DNA of 64,000 bases, from assembly GCA_021186555.1 (NCBI GenBank), contig JAJKFL010000006.1, forward strand, positions 45,022,138-45,086,137, read 5' to 3'. The notes under the pieces are model-generated. The model was given only the letters and a program-made list of their open reading frames with translations. It did not search any database and was not told where the DNA came from. Numbering within the stretch: position 1 is the first letter of the stretch; every line of letters starts with the position of its first letter. The DNA is from Reticulitermes speratus (taxonomy: Eukaryota; Arthropoda; Insecta; Blattodea; Rhinotermitidae). Made by a program: the position numbers and the translations under genes. Shown piece by piece: positions 35,501 through 50,500 of this stretch.

Positions 35501-38500
35501 GTAGGGGATGAAAATAGTATATACAGTATTTAAAAGGTGGTATCAAAAGCTTTTAGAAATCAGAGCCACTGTTATTTGAGGCTTGTCACGAACATGTCCA
35601 ATATTCTTTATCCTTGCCGCACGCTCTAGTGACCAGGAAGCAGCGGACCAACTAGTTTGGTTGCTGCTTTTTACCAGTGTGTCCATTTCAAATGCACACA
35701 TGCTACATGCTATAATAGAGGACAGCCCCATTCATATACATGTGTATTTTTCCATGTGATTGCCCTTTTAATGTGTTCCCCACTTCAAAAGTTTTGTGCA
35801 ACTTTGTGCAAATTTTCACAACAAATATTTTTTCACCCATTCAATACATTTTTACATCCAGTGGCTTCCCATATCATTCAGTTAGGTACCAAGCATATGA
35901 TGATGTAATGACTATCAGTTCATGAAGATTAAGCAACCTTTACTTTATTTTAATTTACTCTCCAAGATTGTTTCAGCCATGGATCAGAGATACAGGATAA
36001 GGAACTCAGTATTAATGTGTGGAAACTGTGGCAGGAAATGATGTCACATTCCAACTGGTCTTCCATCTCTTTCCACATGTGCATTTCACATGGTGTGATG
36101 TAACGTTGTGGCCTGTGTGTAATTTATAATGTGAATCAGCATGGTTTTAATGACATGTTGCGACTAGATGTTGTACTTTATTTTCATACTTTGAAGTATT
36201 CTGTGTTCAAAATTTACGTTGTTTTCATGCTAACTTCAAATTACTTATGTGTGTACAGTTTTCGTCCTGTAGAGCCATTAATTCCTGAACATGTGGTCAG
36301 CTTGGGTACTGCATCAGTTACAGAACGTAAGCTGCTCTCAGTTCAGAAGAGCTGGATATTATAAACATGGTCGGCACCAGAAAAAGGCGAAAATAGCAAA
36401 ATATGTTGTGGAATAGAATCAGTGTTTGTGGAATAGTTCGTGCTAGATGGTTTCTTTATCTACCAGATATGCTTGTAAAAAAAATTTGTCTTGTGTTTGA
36501 GAATGTGTGAAAAATCAGTAAAGAGTGTAGGACTTGAAATGTGGTGTGATGAGAAAAACAGATCATTTTATGAGGAATTTATATGGAATAATACTCTACT
36601 GAAGGGAATGTCAATTTCAGTACAGAATTACAAAATAATGCCATTGCCAGGCTTACCTTTTTAGATGATTTCCTGCTTCATAATCCAAATTTGTTGAATT
36701 TTTCCAGAAATGTCTTAAGAGGGTTTTAATGTGCATTATATTAAACCTATCATCTGGAAATTGGCAGTTCCATACCATTATTATTCATTTACCAAAGCCT
36801 CATTTGTGGATCCATGAGATACGGTTGCCTGGTCACTGATGGCAACTGGAAAACTTCAGTTCCCGCTACCCTGTTCACAGTTCAGGAGTTGGGTTTTGAT
36901 TATGGCACTGTCACTCAGTCTGTTGTTGAACAAAGGAAATGGTAACTGTGTCCAAAGAATTTAAGATGAGATATTAGGTTTAAATTAGGTTTCGTTCCTT
37001 GTGGGATTTGAGGTTCTCGTAGTGTGTTACTGATGATGCAGGCCTTCTGGGATGTAACATTTTCTGTGGGTGAGTATTTTCCTATGTTTTGAAGGATTCT
37101 GTGATCCTTCACACAATCAGGAGCTACTTGCGCAGTGACACCATCTGAGGAGACTTGAATTGTCAACTTTTGTTCGTGTTATTTTGTGCCTAGCCTGCAC
37201 ATGTAAGGACAGATACTACAATGGCAAGAAGAAACGAGTTGTTTGCACCAATTGGAGGCAAGAGGCACGTCAGGACACCAGAGTATTTGTTTGCCTACCA
37301 GTTTACAAAAGACATTTTGACATTTCATTGCATCAGTTGAATGAGATGAGTATTATGGCAGGAGAGGCACGTCTGAGTGTCTTGTTATATGCTAGATAAT
37401 GAATGTGGTGAAATTATTTGCTGGTTGTTTGATAGGAGTAGTGTTCCTGAAGACCTCCACCCGTACAGCAATCGTAGTGAAGACACATACTACTTTCCAG
37501 AAGAAAAGCAGCTACATAGTTACCGGATAATTGTGAGCACCTTGATCCATTCTGGAAGGTGAGCACAGTGTAGAAATAAATGTTTTATTGGTATCTGTTG
37601 CCTTCAGTCACTTAACTGCTTCAAGTTCTGTCAAATATTGAGTCACGGATGATACCGCAGCTGCTGTTAGTCAAACGTGTTGTGGATAGTCGGACCTCTC
37701 ACACATCTCGGGGTACGATGATACAGCAACTTGCAGCTGTAAGTGGGATATCCACTATGTGTATGGACAGGGAAAATATTCTTTGCCTGTATTTAAATGC
37801 ATCTGTTCATGACTGTACTGTGCCTTCAACATCATCGCTAGTGTAGACACTCCTGTTCAGTGCAGTGAAAAATATTTGACTGGAACATGACTGTACCTGT
37901 AGCGTGAATGAGGCCTTTGTCAAACAGTGGTTTCCAGGATAAACCAGTTTACCATTTCTGCTTTGTTTATCACAAGATTCCACATGGACTCATTTGTGAT
38001 TCAACTGTTGGTATCTGGCACTTAATTGACAAACCAGTTTCATCTCAGATCTGACCTGGACAGTCTAGAGGTTAAATTAAGGCCTTTACAGTGGGCTGGG
38101 ATAGCGTAGTCGGTATAGTGACTCGCTACGGGCTGGACGGTCTGGGGATGGAATCCTGGCGTGGGCGAGATTTTCCGCAGCCATCCAGACCGGCCCTGGG
38201 GCCCACCCAGCCTCCTGTACAATGGGTACCGGGTCTCTTTCCCGGGGGTAAAGCAGCTGGGAGCTGGAGTTGACCGCCCACCCTCATCTAATGCCAGGGT
38301 ATAACCTGTACTCCCCCTCTGGGCCTTCATGGCCTGTTATAGGGAGACCTTTACCTTTACCTTTACCTCTACAGTCAAGCTGTCATTGAATTCAGCAACA
38401 ATAAGTTTTGTATGATAACTAGTTGAAAATGTAATGGAATTGCCACTTAGTGTGGCTTGCTTTAAGGTTTTCCCCTTTTAACATTAAGTTTTAATACTCC

Positions 38501-41500
38501 AAAGTCAATATCTCAATGTTAAATTTATTTCCTGCGTTCAAGGTTTTCCTCATCTTAATGTTGCTTGTACATGTTAATTAAGATATGCTCTGGAAATGAA
38601 TGTGCTGTCAGTGTCGTCACATCTGACTTGTATTTAGGATGAGCCCAGTTTGAACCTTCTCTGGGATGTAGGATGTCTTGACTAAGGTTTTTGTGGTTCT
38701 CTTGAATGTTGCCTTCCAGCTGCTGTAGCTGTAGCTGCCAGTAGGCTATACTGCTTTCTACTTTAACATTTCATAATTATCGCTGCATGTCTCTTGATTA
38801 TAAATAACATTTGTGGGTATAGAAGCTGGGCAGTAAGTTGTATTGTCCCAGACCTTATTCAGTCATGTAATTTAAATAATTAAAATCACAAAAGTTTCAA
38901 TTATAGTTAGCTCTTTGAAGCATGAAGTTTGTCCAAGTACTATAAAATATGTAAAATTTTATAATTATAGTTCTAAACTTACATAATTATAGTTTACAAG
39001 TAAGGTGACTTTTGCCCTGTCTGTACTACTAACCGCATTTTTTTTTATTCATCCATTTAGTCATAAAATGTGACATTGGACATGTCAAATTCAGTTTACA
39101 AAACCGACTTTGTTGTGTCTGCATCAATGTAATATACAATAAATAACAATACTACTTTAAACAAATAGACATAACATACAACACTCATATAGTCATATAA
39201 GCCACGTATATTTAGAATAACATATATTCATCCACTGAATAAGATGCCTGTTGAAACAGAAAGGATCTCAACTCTCTTTTAAAAACTTTGTCTTTGTCCA
39301 ATTTTTTAATATAATCTGGCACCTTGTTATACAGTTTAATTCCTCTATTTACTGCACTTTTCAGCAATATGTGAATCATGAAAGGAAGGAATATGTACTT
39401 GGTGACAGTGAAGTGTTCTTGTGTAATCAGCTGCCTCAGAGCAGAATGAAACTGTTATTTTGAGCACTGTCTCTCTAGAATGTTGAAGTTTCATTCAGCA
39501 TTGACATAGCATTTAGTGCTCTGAAAAATTAGTATCTCACAGTGATGTTGCTGAAGATACAAGGTTTCTGTGATGTGATGCTGCCTCATTGGGTAAATTT
39601 ATCGTGACATTTTTTTACAGTGCCTTTATCTGTGAAGACTACTTGGCACTGAAGACCGTGAAGACGAAGGCCTTCAAAATATCGGGAACTGTTCACTCAG
39701 TGACACAGCATCACACGCCAGAAGACTCGAGTCTTCAAAAATTAAAATGTTGTATTATGCATGTTGATGTGTTGCATTCACTGTACCGTCATACAGGTTG
39801 CTGCCAAAGAACGACAACTTTTATGAGATCAACCACTTCACTCATGTATTTATTGATGAGTGTGGCCAGGCATTGAACCTGAAGCCTTGGTTCCTGTGGC
39901 AGGAATCCTGGGTGGTGCTATAAGAAATAGACCAGGGGGACAGATCATTCTTGCTGGAGATCCCATGCAACTGGGGCCAGTTTGTGACACAAAAAGGGCA
40001 GAGAAGCTTGGTTTGGGTGAGTTACACTGCTTTATTGAATATAATTGTATGCATTTTTTGTGTAGCATGTACCATGCATTGGAGAGTTGAGAATTACATA
40101 CAAAATTTTGTTCAGAAAACATGAAGTAAGAGACCACTTGGAAGATAAGGGATAAATTTGAGGACAATATTAAATTGCATTTTAGGAGACAGGTTGGAGG
40201 ATGTGAATAATTTTACTAAGGGTATGGGTCACTTGTCGTTGCCTGTGAACTCAGTAATGCACCCTCAGTAATTAAACCAAGAAATACACTTTACTGGGGA
40301 ATAATCCCTCACTGTCTACAGTTTTCCTCCTACATGTTTCGGCCCCTCCCGAGCCATTATCAAGAGTATCAGTTAATGACAAAGAGGAATTACAAAGATA
40401 CAAATTTGCTTATGTTATAAAATCAGTTAACACATTTACAAATGCAAAATATAAAGATGTAATAATGTAGAGTAGAGAGTTGAAGTATAAATAAAGATTA
40501 TGATGGCCAGTACTTAGTTGGAACATCTGCTATTTTTTTTACAAAATTAATCATTTTATTTAACAGTTTTCTGTGTTTTAACCATATATAATCACATATT
40601 CAATCGTGAAATACAAATTGTGACCAAACATCTCACAGTTAAAATTGTGAGACTTGTGCCACCATATATTTTAGCTGATGTAGTATGATATGCGTGGTTG
40701 TCAATATAATGATTACTGCTGTGGTTTCTCTAATGAAGATTATACTGCTGGTTTGCTCTAATGTAATGTATACGCTTGGTTGCTCTAATGTATATATAAT
40801 TTCTGGTTTGCTCTAATATAATGAATACATTGTTGCTTAATTAGTGATATACTGCTTTAATTTACTTTAATGTAATGATTATACTTCTGTGGTATGCTCA
40901 TCAGAGCTTGGTCATTTTACATGACATATAGCATGAGAAGGTGAGGCATAAAATGTGTGTCAGGTGGGTCCCTACTATTCACAGTTTAAGGACTAAGATT
41001 AATTTGAGTATATTTAAAGATTCAGTTCATATCACACAGTAAACACTGTGTCTGGTTGTAAAAAATCATCCAGTTAATGATTTGTAGGGAAGTATATGCT
41101 GTTTTTTTTAGATCAATCCAAAATTTTAAATACACTCTGTGGACATAACATAGAATTTTTTAATGTCAAAACTGGTGGTACTTAAAGTAATCACAGGGCT
41201 GTAAAGTGTTAGTGACCCATCCTTGAAATATGAGCTGTTAGCCCAGGAGGAGAAGATTCTTAAAAAATATGGAATTTGTTTTGTAATATTCACAGAAAGG
41301 CAGCTATGTCTGATGCTGGGTTGACAATGATATGATGATGGTGTAGTGGTGGTGGTGATGATGATGATATGTATTGCATGTCATAAGGAGTGAGGATTTA
41401 TTAATCCTAGAGAAATTATTGTTTCAGAGTAATTGATAATGCCCATCACTGTTATGCTTTACTGTCATGGCAAGATGGCCAACTGATGTTCCCAAGTGAT

Positions 41501-44500
41501 AGTCATGTTTTGGGTTTTTATACCATGTAGAATGGTTTTCCAATGCTTTGGAGGAATGTACTGCCTTCATTGTCAAGGTGACTGAATTGGTTTCGGTGGA
41601 AGCCAAAGTTACACCGTAAAAAAAAAAAAGAATGTGAGTTTTACCAGAAGGTTTGAGGATTGAGGAGGGAACTGACCAAGCACAGCCACAGGAGCTGGAA
41701 GAGGGGATAGTGCTTGTTCCAAGCAAGGAGGGAGGGGAGTTGCTAATTCCAAAACAGCTCTTTTCAGGTTCTCAGTCAATGGAAGATGTGAAAATAGTGT
41801 GACCTCTGGGAGGTGGACAGTGGCTAGTGATGCACTATGTTCATGTGAGCATAGTGCGACCTCTGGGAGGTGGACAGTGGCTAGTGATGCACTATGTTCA
41901 TGTGAGCATAGTGTGACCTCTGGGAGGTGGACAGTGGCTAGTGATGCACTATGTTATTTTATTATTATTATTTATTTACTGCAATTGGGTTTTCACCCGG
42001 TGGCAGTAGTCCTTACACTAGTACACACAATACAAATGGACATATAAATATACTTAAAAATAACAATACAAAACAAACTATACACAATTACAAAACAAAA
42101 TACATACAGTAAATACAAGTACACACATTAGAACACCGTACACACATTACAAAAACATCCACACCTTACAAAAGCATCCACTCCGTACAAAAGCATCCAC
42201 ACCTTACAAAAACATCCATACCTTACAAATACATCCACACCTTACAAAAACACCCATACACATACAAAACAAAATACATACAGTAAATACAAGTACACAT
42301 ATTAGAACCCCGTCCACACCTTACAAAAACACCCATACACATACAAAACAAAATACATACAGTAAATACAAGTACACACATTAGAACACCGTAACACACA
42401 TTACAAAAACATCCACACCTTACAAAAGCATCCACTCCTTACAAAAACATCCACACCTTACAAATACATCCACACCTTACAAAAACACCCATACACATAC
42501 AAAACAAAATACATACAGTAAATACAAATACACATATTAGAAAACCGTACGCACCTTACTAAAACACCCATACACATACAAAACAAAATACATACAGTAA
42601 ACAAATTACATACAGTAAACAAAATACATACAGTAAATACAAGTACACATATTAGAACACCGTACACACATTACAAAAACATCCACACCTTACAAATCAT
42701 CCACACCATTCATGTGAGCATTGGTATTGCAGCGAGATGTGTTGCCTTTGGAGGGAAACTACTTCATTTTTGGAGAATGTCTGGTGCCTCCTTTCTTTTA
42801 GGGAATGGATGAGAGGTTTATGTGATGTGCTTATGGAGAGTTGGTCTTCCCAGGCCACGAAACATCGGGACAGAGCACTGTTTGTGGTGTAAAACAGCCA
42901 AAAGACAACCATCATTTGAACAACAACAGCCACAAAACCCTGAAAACGTACATAAATGTTCCATACTACCGGCAGCTATTCATGTACTTGCTTTTCATGC
43001 CCATTTTCCATACTGATGCTTCCTAAGCAAGAGCACTTGCTTCAGTGTCAATCAGCCATCCAGACTTCTTTACTGATAAGGCATTAAGTGGTTAACCAAA
43101 CCTTTCTGCACTTACCTGCAGACTGTAAACAGAGCTCCCCATTCAATCAACAGCCATCATAATACACATTCAGTATATAATAATGCCTGTATATCTTATT
43201 CTGCTACATGTTTTGGCTTAGTTATAAACTATCAACACGGAGACCCTTAGTAGGTGGTGATGACGACCCACTAAGTCAAAACATGTAGCTTTATTCTTTA
43301 CTGTGAAAATGAAGGATATTTGTTTTTCCAATAAATCATGTTGTATTAAACTATGTGCCTGAACTGGAAGTAATGTATCTTTAAATATAGCTCAAGTTAA
43401 TATTAGTATTTTCAGAGGGTTAAAACGTACATACAACCACATCATTTCACTGCAGCATATGCACTTTGGTTACTTCCATTTCTGTGTTCTTGTCCACCAG
43501 TTTTATACATCAATGTATCATGTGTTCTACTGATGATGACCAGAAGTTACGGAAACATGTAGTGGATATTTATTGTGAAGTGCATAAACATGCACGTTTC
43601 TGTTGACAGTTTTTGTTAATAATTCCTGCGTGCTTTAACCCGTGACTGGCTACGTCTTCATCGGATCAGAATATCATAATTAGCCCACAAAGTCACATGT
43701 ATCCACTGTGTTTGTGTTCCTCTGATTTGTGCGTTGTTCCTCTTGCTTTGTTTTGTGAGATGCAACTAATCATGGCACACATCGTGCGCAGGGTTGTCAC
43801 TGTTGGAGCGTTTGATGACAAAATGGGAACTGTACACAAAAAGGAATGAAGATGGAACTTACAATGACAAGTTCATCACTAAATTACGTCGTAATTTCCG
43901 CTCACATGAACTGATCCTTGAATTACCAAACAGGTTGTTTTATGAGGGAGAACTCATAGTGAGTATTTGAAACTTCATTTTGTTGCACTGTGAAAATGTC
44001 CCATTGACATTGTATCAGGAACATCTGTAGTATGTTTAAAGTCATCCAGTTTTGTGCACAAAAGAAGGCTTTAATAAGAACACTTCAGTCATAAATGAAT
44101 AATTGGGATGAAATAGGCCTATTATTGTACAGTAGATTCTCAATGCTCATGATTATATGGGACCAATAAAACTATCACAAAGGTTGGAATGCATTGTCAA
44201 AGTGAAATGCCTGTTTGGTTCCAAAAACTTACAAAAAAATCAGTAATACATGTAGAAAATAACGCCAAAAACATGGAAGTTTATGTTTAATAAAGTACAA
44301 AGACTTTTTTGAAGCGTAAGTTACATTCAAGGAGGGTCTCATTCCACTAAGTATGAAAGCAGTCAACCTCACATATTGAAAAAGACATTTACTGAGGTGA
44401 GAGTGATGTGTACAGTAGGAGGAGAGTGTGGGTAGCCAACTTGCCTACCTTGTGGTTTCATCCCAATTCATCAAGACCAGTCACAAAAGGTCAAAACGAT

Positions 44501-47500
44501 GTTATTAAAATGGGTGATTACAAAAGGTCAAAATTCCAAACATTGATGCTCGTGAACATTGAGACTCTGCTGTACTACATTTTAAAGTACAAACGATTTT
44601 CAAACACATTATTGTGGTAGATTATTTATATTTATGGGAGATGTGCTATATTGTTCATACAGCTAATTGCAGGCACAATTATTAGACTGCATGGTACCCT
44701 GATGCAGGGTTTTATGATTTTATGCAGTCCTCCAGATATGTTGAGATAGGATGTCTAACTAGGCAATGATAACCTTCCAATTCAATTATATTCTGTATTC
44801 ACCTGACCTTACATTTCTGGAACTTACTATGTGCCTTATATACTGCACTGAAGTGTGTTATTCAATGGCGCTGTCATTTGCTAAGGTTATACAGCATCTG
44901 AGGCAGATGAATGAATAAGTATGCAACAGTGGGGGAATGAAAACGACAGGGCAAAACTGAAGTACTGGGAGAAAAACATGTCCCATGCTACTTTGTTTGC
45001 CACAAATCCTGCATGGACTGGCGTCAGACTGAATCTGGGGCTTTGCATTGAGAGACCGGTTACTAACCACCAGAACCATGGTGTATATACTGTAATGTGT
45101 AAACTTTAAACATAAAGAATGTGTGACAGCATGTAATGATCTCCATAGTGTATTTAGATTGCATCAGTATACATATTTGTATTGGCAAATGGATACAAAT
45201 ATGAATACTGTATGAAAAATCACAAAGAAGGTGTTTGGATAAAGTGTGTACTGCTATGGAATACACCTTTCCTATTTTCACATAGTATATAAAACAACTG
45301 TTTCTAAGATTAATTTTGTTTAATGCTGCAGCCACAATGTGGGAAAGATGTAAGTGATGACACGGTAAAGAATCTGACTGGAAAACCACACTGTGACCAT
45401 GCTGTTGTGTTTGACGGAGTGATAGGTCAGGAGAAGAGAGAAGGCAGGTCTCCCAGGTAACATGATGGTCTTTGTCTCTGGCTGCATCATCTTGAGCCTT
45501 GTTTTCTGTTCTGTTCTCCCTTAACAATGTTAGTGGAACACCCTCTGAAATTCAGAGGGGGGTTTAGCAGATTCCATCTGTAGCTATGGTTTGCACAAGT
45601 AACCCTTCCATTGACCTACTGTTTTGCATTATGGCCATTCAGAGACTCTTTTAATAGCTTGGTTTTAATAAATGTGCATGCTGTGAGCTTAAATTGTGAA
45701 AGTACATTTTACAGTCAGTTTACTTACCTAAGTGTTTGACACTGTCGATATTGTGGAAGAATTATAAAGAATATTGCATGTTTGTTTTTTTAGTAAGATA
45801 AATACACCTTGTTTTACTAATAATACATTTCATATACGGTAATTAGGCATGTACCAATCACAAAGCAGTGATTGGAAGATCTGATGACACAGTAATTTTT
45901 TAAATTATCAGCAAAAAGAAGATATTTCAAGTTTTAATTATATCATAAATTGTTAATAAAAAATTATGAAAAGCAAGGGCTGGATAGCTGAGCCTTGCAA
46001 AAAAAATATGCTGCACAGAGAAGGTGACGAAAGAACACCACAGACAGTACACACATTGCGAGTTGGGATGTTTTCACAGGGGTGTAAATGTGGATTTAGT
46101 TCTTTGGGATGTGATGCTTTGTGTGTGGGTGAGCGGTTCATGCAAGTTTTGGAGGAACATGACAACCGCCTGTTCAGTGATGCACCATCACATCCCAGAA
46201 GACCAGAATCCACAGTTCATAGGTCATGAATGAAGTAGTTATGAAGCCAATTTAAATGCCGTATTTACCTGAATGTAAGATGAGAATTTTTTCCCCAATT
46301 CATCATCTGAAAAATGGGGTGGGGGGCATCATGTATAAGGTTAAATGTGTTCTGTATATGTATGGTCCTGGAAATTGAAGCTTGTGAAGAGGGTTGTCAT
46401 ATACACAGGGTCATCTTATATTTGGATAAATACAGAATTCAAATGGTGATCCGTGATTATTGAGTTTATGAAGAAGGAAAGTGTGAAAAGCAAGTTCAGT
46501 GTAGATAGAATCAAGTTGACGTTACTTGAAATTTAAAAAAAAAAGTAGCAAATTGAAGGAGGGTTGCTAAATTGGAAGTAATGGATTCAGATTTGATGAA
46601 ACTCTGTTGAGAAGTATTATTGAATTTAAATTTCAAATTTCACACTGTTATCACCGTGCATTTTTGATCAAATAAAATAAACCAACAAATGCACTATTTT
46701 GACGACTTTTATGTAGCCTTTGTCCTATTTAACCCTACACGTGTTTCGGACCTAGGTCCATCTTCGGGGGTTACAATGTTGTTAAACTACTAAAATAAGC
46801 ACATATTAAGACAAATGTACATCACTTTCGAACCACTATTGTGGTACGATGGTCTGGTTAAAGTATAAAGCCATAAATATGTATATATTTAAAACCTGAT
46901 TAAAAGCGTAAAGTGTACGTGAAGTTCACTGTTGCGGAACTACGTGTTATGGTGCTGCTTGTACTATCTTTTCGTGGCGGTGTGTGTCTCCCTACACACA
47001 CCGCCACGAAAAGATAGTACAAGCAGCACCATAACACGTAAGATTACGCACCTGTGGACGTAAAACACGCCAGTAGTTCCGCAACAGTGAACTTCATGTA
47101 CATTTTACGATTTTAATCAGGTTTTAAATATATACATATTTATGGCTTTATATTTTAACCACACCATCGTACCACAATAGTGGTTTGAAAATGCTGTACA
47201 TTTGTCTTAATATGTGATTATTTTAGCAGTTTAACAACATTGTAACCCCCGAAGATGGACCTAGGTCCGAAACACGTGTATGGTTAAATAGGACAAAGGC
47301 TACATAAAAGTGGTCAAAATAGTGCATTTGTTGGTTTATTTTATTTTATTAAATGTCAAAAAATGCAAAAAGAAAAGCTATTATGAATGGATGTTGGTGT
47401 GCAGTTCCTAACATGTAAATGTATTAACATATTGAAATGGATTATAAGACGGTAGGTCAAAGTCCAAAATGCTGACGTTCATGAACTTCAAGAATATTCC

Positions 47501-50500
47501 TCCAGAGTGTTTATATCTACCTACATGGCTACCAATCTCACAACTCAGCAGACTGCATTCTGAAAAGACATTGTTAATACACCGTAACATATATGCATAG
47601 AGTTTAATACCAGTGTATATAGTAGGTGATGAATGTTTTAGTACATTGTGTGGATTAACTTCACATTTAGTTTAAGATTAAATGTTTACTGTGGCAATCG
47701 TAACAATGTTAAAAACAGGGTAGTTACAGAGTGAAACCTCCACCTAGTGTTCCTAATGTAAGATTATAGAGTGGAAACCTCATTTAACATTTTTAATGTA
47801 AGGTTATACAGTTGAACCTCCATTTAGTGTTCTTAATATAAGATTATGCAGTGGAAGCTGCATTTAGAGTTCTTAATGTAATGTTATACAGTGGAACCCC
47901 CTTTTAGTGTTTTTAATATAAGGTTGTGCAATAGAACCGCCATTTAGTGTTCTTAGTGTAAGTTTATAGAGTGGAAATTCCATGTAGTGTTGTTAATGTT
48001 AGGTTATACAGTAGAACCCCTATGTATGCATTTATACAGTAAAACCACCATTTAGTGTTCTTAGTGTAAGGTTATACATTGGAACCTCCATTTTGTTTTC
48101 TTAGTGTAAGGTTTTCCCTCATTTAATATTAGGTTTATTGATCCAAAATCAATAATGTTAGTGTTCAATTTCTTCCATTTAAGATTTTCCAGGGTTTTGT
48201 TCAAATCCACTGTTCCCCAAAGAAAGCATAAATTGGTGCTTAGCCTAATTCTGTGTTTTTAAGATTGCCAGTGTTCTGTCTGTCATCTATTCCTGGAGGT
48301 ATTTTAACCTTACAATTAGTATAATTTTTCAGGTTTTTATGGGAATTGTTGAAGTGATGGTCATGTTTTGGATTTTTGCAGCATTTGTTCTGATATTTTG
48401 GCAGAATGTATGGCCTCCACCTTGAGTGTGATTTAATTTGGTTCAGGTGGGTGCTGTGCTCCATCCACCCAAAGCAGTATATTCCTCTGAAATGTCAGAA
48501 CAAACCGAATTCACTACACAGTGTAAAAACCCAAAAGACAGTCATCATTTGCACATAATTTGTACATGACAAGAGTTACCAAATTACAAGAGGGAAAATT
48601 TTCCGTTACATAATGATTGTGAAAATTACTCTAGCTCTCTCTCTTTCTCACTCTCTGTTAAGGAACGTAGATTTGAACTAGTATTTTGGACCCAACAGTA
48701 GTGAATTGGTGGAGGAACAGAGACAGTCACATAATGGGCTGCCGCACAATTTGTACTCCTTGGCTTGCAGCATGATTTAACCAGGAAGGATCTGATGGGC
48801 AGAACATGAAACATGTCACATAACTAATTAAAGTACTTTTGCTTTCAGCTACTTCAACCAGTATGAGCTGGATAAAGTGGTTAGGTATGTCAGTATTCTC
48901 TTGAAAGGTGGACCATCTCGTGAACCAGTAGATCAGAAAGATATAGGAATCATAGCACCATATATCAGACAGGTGTACAAACTGAAAGCAAAGCTAAAAG
49001 ACAAGGGCTGGGAGAACATTGAGGTTGGCACCACAGAAACCTACCAAGGCCGTGAAAAACGTGTGATCCTGATTTCAACTGTTCGAAGCCAGCGGGACCT
49101 TCTTTCCTTTGACAGCAAATTTAAGTTGGGCTTTGTAGCAAATGCGAAGGTATGTTGTTTATTTTAAAATAATTATCACTTGACTATATTTTGTGTTACT
49201 CTCTTCGTCTCTATTGTCTTGCAGGTACTTTAACATCTTGGAAGATGCAGTCGTCCAGGATGTGACACTGTGGTACTGGGAAAATAGTGTAAGGGAACTA
49301 CTCACCCATTGACATGGTGTCACATCCCAGAGGACTTGAATCTTAAGCAACGCTGCTGTTAGAACCTCAGTTTTCAGAATGTTACCTTTCCTTTGTGTGT
49401 CCTTTCTGTGACAATAAAAACAATCCATGGTTCCCAGTCTGCAGTGAATTGAAATGATTTCGTGGCAAGGACCCTGGATGCCGCTTCAGAAGAATGGCAT
49501 TTTAGAAGGGATGTTCAATGTAAGGTCCTCCAGGTCATAGAAGTGAAATTAGAAGTCATTACAGCATTAAGTGTAGCTCATTTATTGAACTGAAGTATCA
49601 TTATTTTTTAACATAATGCATGAGCACAATGATGCATATTTACTGCGTTGGCCCTAGTTGAAAAATTCCGGTGTAGTAGTAGTTGGGATGTTGTATTTGC
49701 AACCACATACAAACAAACATTCTGATGCTCTTATCATTGTGGATTTGGGTGTCTCCCAATTGTTGTTACAGTGACCTTTACAGTTGATAGTGTGACAGTT
49801 CTCCAGAATAATTTCCTGCAGTCATTGTACATTTATGTGTCCTTGATGTGCTGGGCCGACTTGTGTGCTAACCATCGTAGATGTCCGTTCAACCATTTTT
49901 GAACACACTGCACCATTTCCTGACATCCTGCACTCTTATTATTCCATCAACATATACCTCTGTAAGTGGCAATGAATTTCATTGGATGAAACATATTTTA
50001 CCCATAAAAACCAATCATGTTACAAACTTCTTTGTAGGATCAAGATTCCAGTATACAGTAGAACCTCGATTATCTGAAATAAAGGGGGCGGACCCGATTT
50101 TGGATAAGCAGTATTTCGGATAATTCGGAAATTTGGTTTGACGTGATAAGGTGCAATAAAGATAACATTTATTCAGAAATACGTCTTATGGTAATAAAAT
50201 TTATGGCACAAGAAAGTGTATGATATTTATAGATACAATCTGCACCCGTCAACTTCTCACAACAAACTGATGGGGAGAGGCTCAGAGGTGTACCGCGGCA
50301 GGCAGTTCTGGGAATCGCAGCGCCTGACAGGCGTTTTGGTTAAGCGAAGTTCAGATAACCGACGTTCTACTGTATTATGATTACATTTTAATGTGTCCTC
50401 TGAATAGCATCAGACTGACTGATTCTTGCACCATAAGTTGCATGTTACCCCTATTAAAACTGTTGTCTTCTACAAGAAAATAAAATTCTTAATTAAGAAG

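Noticed and set aside
36255..36364. ORF '[13 protein letters not shown]' after 'gtgtacag' as an extra helicase exon
   Set aside because: Exons 11 and 12 already join in perfect phase with family-like sequence; this insert has no match to MOV10 and no good donor in phase.
41799..42047. Repeat protein from the 57-bp array ([18 protein letters not shown])
   Set aside because: Only three units, no gene context, and the frame is a by-product of the period being a multiple of three.
42223..42667. Cys-rich minus-strand ORFs ([11 protein letters not shown])
   Set aside because: Shadow of the acaaaa-type minisatellite.
45063..45527. 154-codon minus-strand ORF over helicase exon 15
   Set aside because: Antisense shadow of a well-supported exon plus intron; no domain recognised.
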